DNA of 64,000 nucleotides, taken from NCBI RefSeq assembly GCF_014904815.1, contig NZ_JACZFR010000035.1, positions 1-64,000 on the forward strand, written 5' to 3'. This document shows positions 62,144-64,000 of this stretch, in pieces. Each line of letters starts with the position of its first letter. Within the stretch, counting starts at the first letter, position 1. The translations under genes and the position numbers were made by a program. The notes beneath the pieces are model-generated. The model was not told where the DNA came from. It ran no database searches and saw only the letters and a list, made by a program, of their open reading frames with translations. This DNA is from Microbulbifer taiwanensis. Its GTDB lineage: Bacteria > Pseudomonadota > Gammaproteobacteria > Pseudomonadales > Cellvibrionaceae.

Positions 62144-64000
62144 ATGGATTACACCCAGATCAACAAAGCGGTGATCGAGGCCCTGGAGGGGGACAGGACT
62201 CTGGGGCTCGAACTCAACACCCAAACCAACGTCTACCGCGGACACTGCCCGGATTGCGAGCAGAAAACCGCATGGATCAGCGCGGAAAAGCCGGTGGTGT
62301 TGCGCTGCAACCGCGAAACCAAGTGTGGCTACCAGGAGCGGATCAGAGACCGCTACCCGGAAGCCTTTGAAAGCCTGTCCAAGCGGTTCCCATCCACCAA
62401 CGATGACCCCAAGGCCACCGCCAGGGCCTACCTATCCGTGCAGCGCGGATTCCCCACGGCGGATATCGAAGACTGGTTCGAGCAGGGATTTTTCAAGCTG
62501 CCGGATGGCACCTGGGCTGAGACCGTGCGCTTCCCGCTGTTTGGCACCGGCAAGAACCACTGGGAACGCATCATCGACAAGGCGCACGTCGAGAAGGCTG
62601 GGCAGAAGGCGAACTTCAAGGGTGGATACGCCGGCAAGCACTGGGAGCCACCCGGGCAGGAAATCAAGCCGATGGAAAAGGTCTTCATCGTTGAAGGCAT
62701 TTTCCACTGCATCGCCAAGCACCTGGCCGGCTACAAAGCCGTGAGCGCCTTCACTTGCTCGAATCTCCCGCGCGAACTCATCGAGGCCAACAAGGGGCAG
62801 GGCATCATCTGGCACCTGGCCTACGACGACGAGCCCGGCGCGCGCAAGCACGTGGAAAAGTATTTCAAGGAACTGAAGAAACTGGGCGAGACGGTAGAAA
62901 TCGCCCTCACCGGCAGCAGCCGGGACTGGGACGACCTCTACCGCGACGGGCAGCTGAATGACAAAACCATAGAGCAGTGCGTCTGGCGCGGGCGGATCTT
63001 TATTGCCGAGACGGCGAAGAAGAAAGCCTATGCCATCTACGGCCGCAAGCCATTCGGCAAGTCGGTCATCGAGCACGGCGACCGGCTCTACTCGGCCAAG
63101 TTCTCCCTGGAAGAATTCAACAAGGCCAACGACCACGAACCGTTCAAATGGGGTTTCTGCTGGGATGCCTTCAACCAGGCCGCCAAAGTGGAGGAGATCT
63201 CCAACTGTGTGCCGAGCTTCCAGTACACAGAGATCGACCGTCTCACCGGCGAGCGCCGTTACTTCTTCAATATCAAAAAGGCTGGCAGTAGCCGCGGCTA
63301 CCTGGGTGCCTTCTCCCCCAACGCCCTTTCCGATCCCCGTGCCTTCGGCCTAGCCCTTCTCACCCATACCGATGGCGGCAGCTTCGAAGGTGGTGCCGGG
63401 GATTTGAAACTGCTCAAGGCACGCTGGTTGGATGCGGAAGTTACGCGAGTCACCACGCTGCCGCACATGGGCTACGACGAACAATCTCGCGCGTACATCT
63501 TTCCGGGCTTTGGCTACTCCCAGGGCAAGCTGCTGACCTCCAACGAACATGGCTTCCTGCAGGTGGGTGACACCGCCATCAAGACCACGCTCGAGGATAT
63601 GCCGGTGCATCACAGCGAAAAGTTCGACAGCAGCTGGTGGCCGGACTTCACCAAGGTGTTCCACCTCAATGGCATCGCCACGCTGGCCTACTTCACCGCC
63701 AGCCTGTTCGCGCGGCAGATTAAAGAACGGCACCAAGCGTTCCACTTCCTGGAGGTCACCGGCGATCCGGACGCCGGCAAGTCCACACTGATCCGCTTTG
63801 TGTGGAAGCTGCTGGGCCGCGACAACTATGAAGGCGTGGATCTACTCAGCACCTCTGTGGCCAGCTATGGCCGCCAGCTGGGCAAGGTCAGCAACCTACC
63901 CGTGGTGGTGATCGAGAGCGACCGCGATACCAACGGCGGTACCGGCGGCCGCCCGGGCAAATCTTTCGAGTGGGACATCTTCAAAAAGGTCACCGACCTG
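62144..64000 (+). CDS. Zinc-finger/TOPRIM/P-loop replication protein (partial)
   Basis: Opens at the ATG 62144 and is still open at the window edge (619 codons seen). CPDC (34-37) and CNRETKC (55-61) form a CHC2-type zinc finger. A TOPRIM domain follows (about 178-260; KVFIVEG and LAYDDEPGARK). A P-loop GDPDAGKST at about 540-548 marks a helicase-like NTPase with IESDRD. Reads as a primase-helicase of a phage satellite or island, like other large DUF927/D5-type proteins. The 3' end is missing. Confidence 0.85.
   Translation, partial: MDYTQINKAVIEALEGDRTLGLELNTQTNVYRGHCPDCEQKTAWISAEKPVVLRCNRETKCGYQERIRDRYPEAFESLSKRFPSTNDDPKATARAYLSVQRGFPTADIEDWFEQGFFKLPDGTWAETVRFPLFGTGKNHWERIIDKAHVEKAGQKANFKGGYAGKHWEPPGQEIKPMEKVFIVEGIFHCIAKHLAGYKAVSAFTCSNLPRELIEANKGQGIIWHLAYDDEPGARKHVEKYFKELKKLGETVEIALTGSSRDWDDLYRDGQLNDKTIEQCVWRGRIFIAETAKKKAYAIYGRKPFGKSVIEHGDRLYSAKFSLEEFNKANDHEPFKWGFCWDAFNQAAKVEEISNCVPSFQYTEIDRLTGERRYFFNIKKAGSSRGYLGAFSPNALSDPRAFGLALLTHTDGGSFEGGAGDLKLLKARWLDAEVTRVTTLPHMGYDEQSRAYIFPGFGYSQGKLLTSNEHGFLQVGDTAIKTTLEDMPVHHSEKFDSSWWPDFTKVFHLNGIATLAYFTASLFARQIKERHQAFHFLEVTGDPDAGKSTLIRFVWKLLGRDNYEGVDLLSTSVASYGRQLGKVSNLPVVVIESDRDTNGGTGGRPGKSFEWDIFKKVTDL

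Overview
The window looks like chromosome from a marine, high-GC gammaproteobacterium of the Cellvibrionales/Microbulbifer type. This is inferred from the yrfG-hslR-hslO-pckA gene order, the many outer-membrane and TonB/TPR-type envelope proteins, the HexR-like site at pckA and the REP-like repeats. I could not run a taxonomic search. Most of the sequence is dense and high-GC. The two ends and a short stretch near 58-60 kb are AT-richer and look accessory.

Layout. Bases 1-2.9 kb hold four AT-rich plus-strand genes (a SpoU/TrmH methyltransferase, a PD40-propeller protein and two unknowns) behind an attC-like palindromic site, so they may be integron cassettes. 2.9-8.5 kb: peroxiredoxin, an FrsA-type hydrolase, a bestrophin-like membrane protein, an AI-2E family exporter and two tandem M15-type peptidases. 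8.5-16.6 kb: pckA (two palindromic operators upstream), hslO, a DUF4124 protein, a Deg-type protease, hslR, yrfG, a YhhN protein and cysK. 16.8-23.5 kb: a divergent MmyB-type regulator/Tat-hydrolase pair, cysQ behind a perfect 56-bp palindrome, a HicB-like protein, a small beta-barrel, a Met/His-rich outer-membrane protein with a DUF2946-like partner, and a 2OG oxygenase. 23.5-31.3 kb: an overlapping MoxR-DUF58 operon (RDD, SpoIIM, DUF4129, DUF4350, MoxR, DUF58). 31.5-34.3 kb: DUF2939, DUF2237 and a Usp-DUF389 fusion.

34.4-43.4 kb is one minus-strand operon of nine genes. A periplasmic protein and three TPR proteins lead to a small exported protein, a MotA/TolQ/ExbB-type channel, two ExbD-type proteins and an AgmX/TonB-like energy transducer. 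It resembles a proton-driven envelope machine of the TonB/Agl type with no recognisable cargo. 43.6-56.6 kb is a redox-envelope locus read outward from a divergent promoter near 50.5 kb. Leftward lie three proteins of the c-type cytochrome/LamG/DUF1501 type followed by ApbE (FMN transferase). Rightward lie a PD40/haem lipoprotein, two beta-barrels, a TlpA-like thioredoxin, a DUF4266 lipoprotein and a DUF3570 outer-membrane protein. The DUF3570 protein carries a D-x-x-S-G-A-S sequence matching the ApbE flavinylation motif, so the locus may build a flavinylated outer-membrane redox protein.

56.6-59.9 kb holds a DJ-1 protein, then a PAS-LuxR regulator with a perfect CRP-type site upstream, facing a GNAT-like acyltransferase (apparently frameshifted) and a haem-oxygenase-like diiron enzyme. 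From about 59.95 kb an integrative element begins at a 3' fragment of tRNA-Phe: tyrosine integrase, HTH regulator, a protein made of two tandem HTH repeats, and a zinc-finger/TOPRIM/P-loop replication protein that runs off the right edge.
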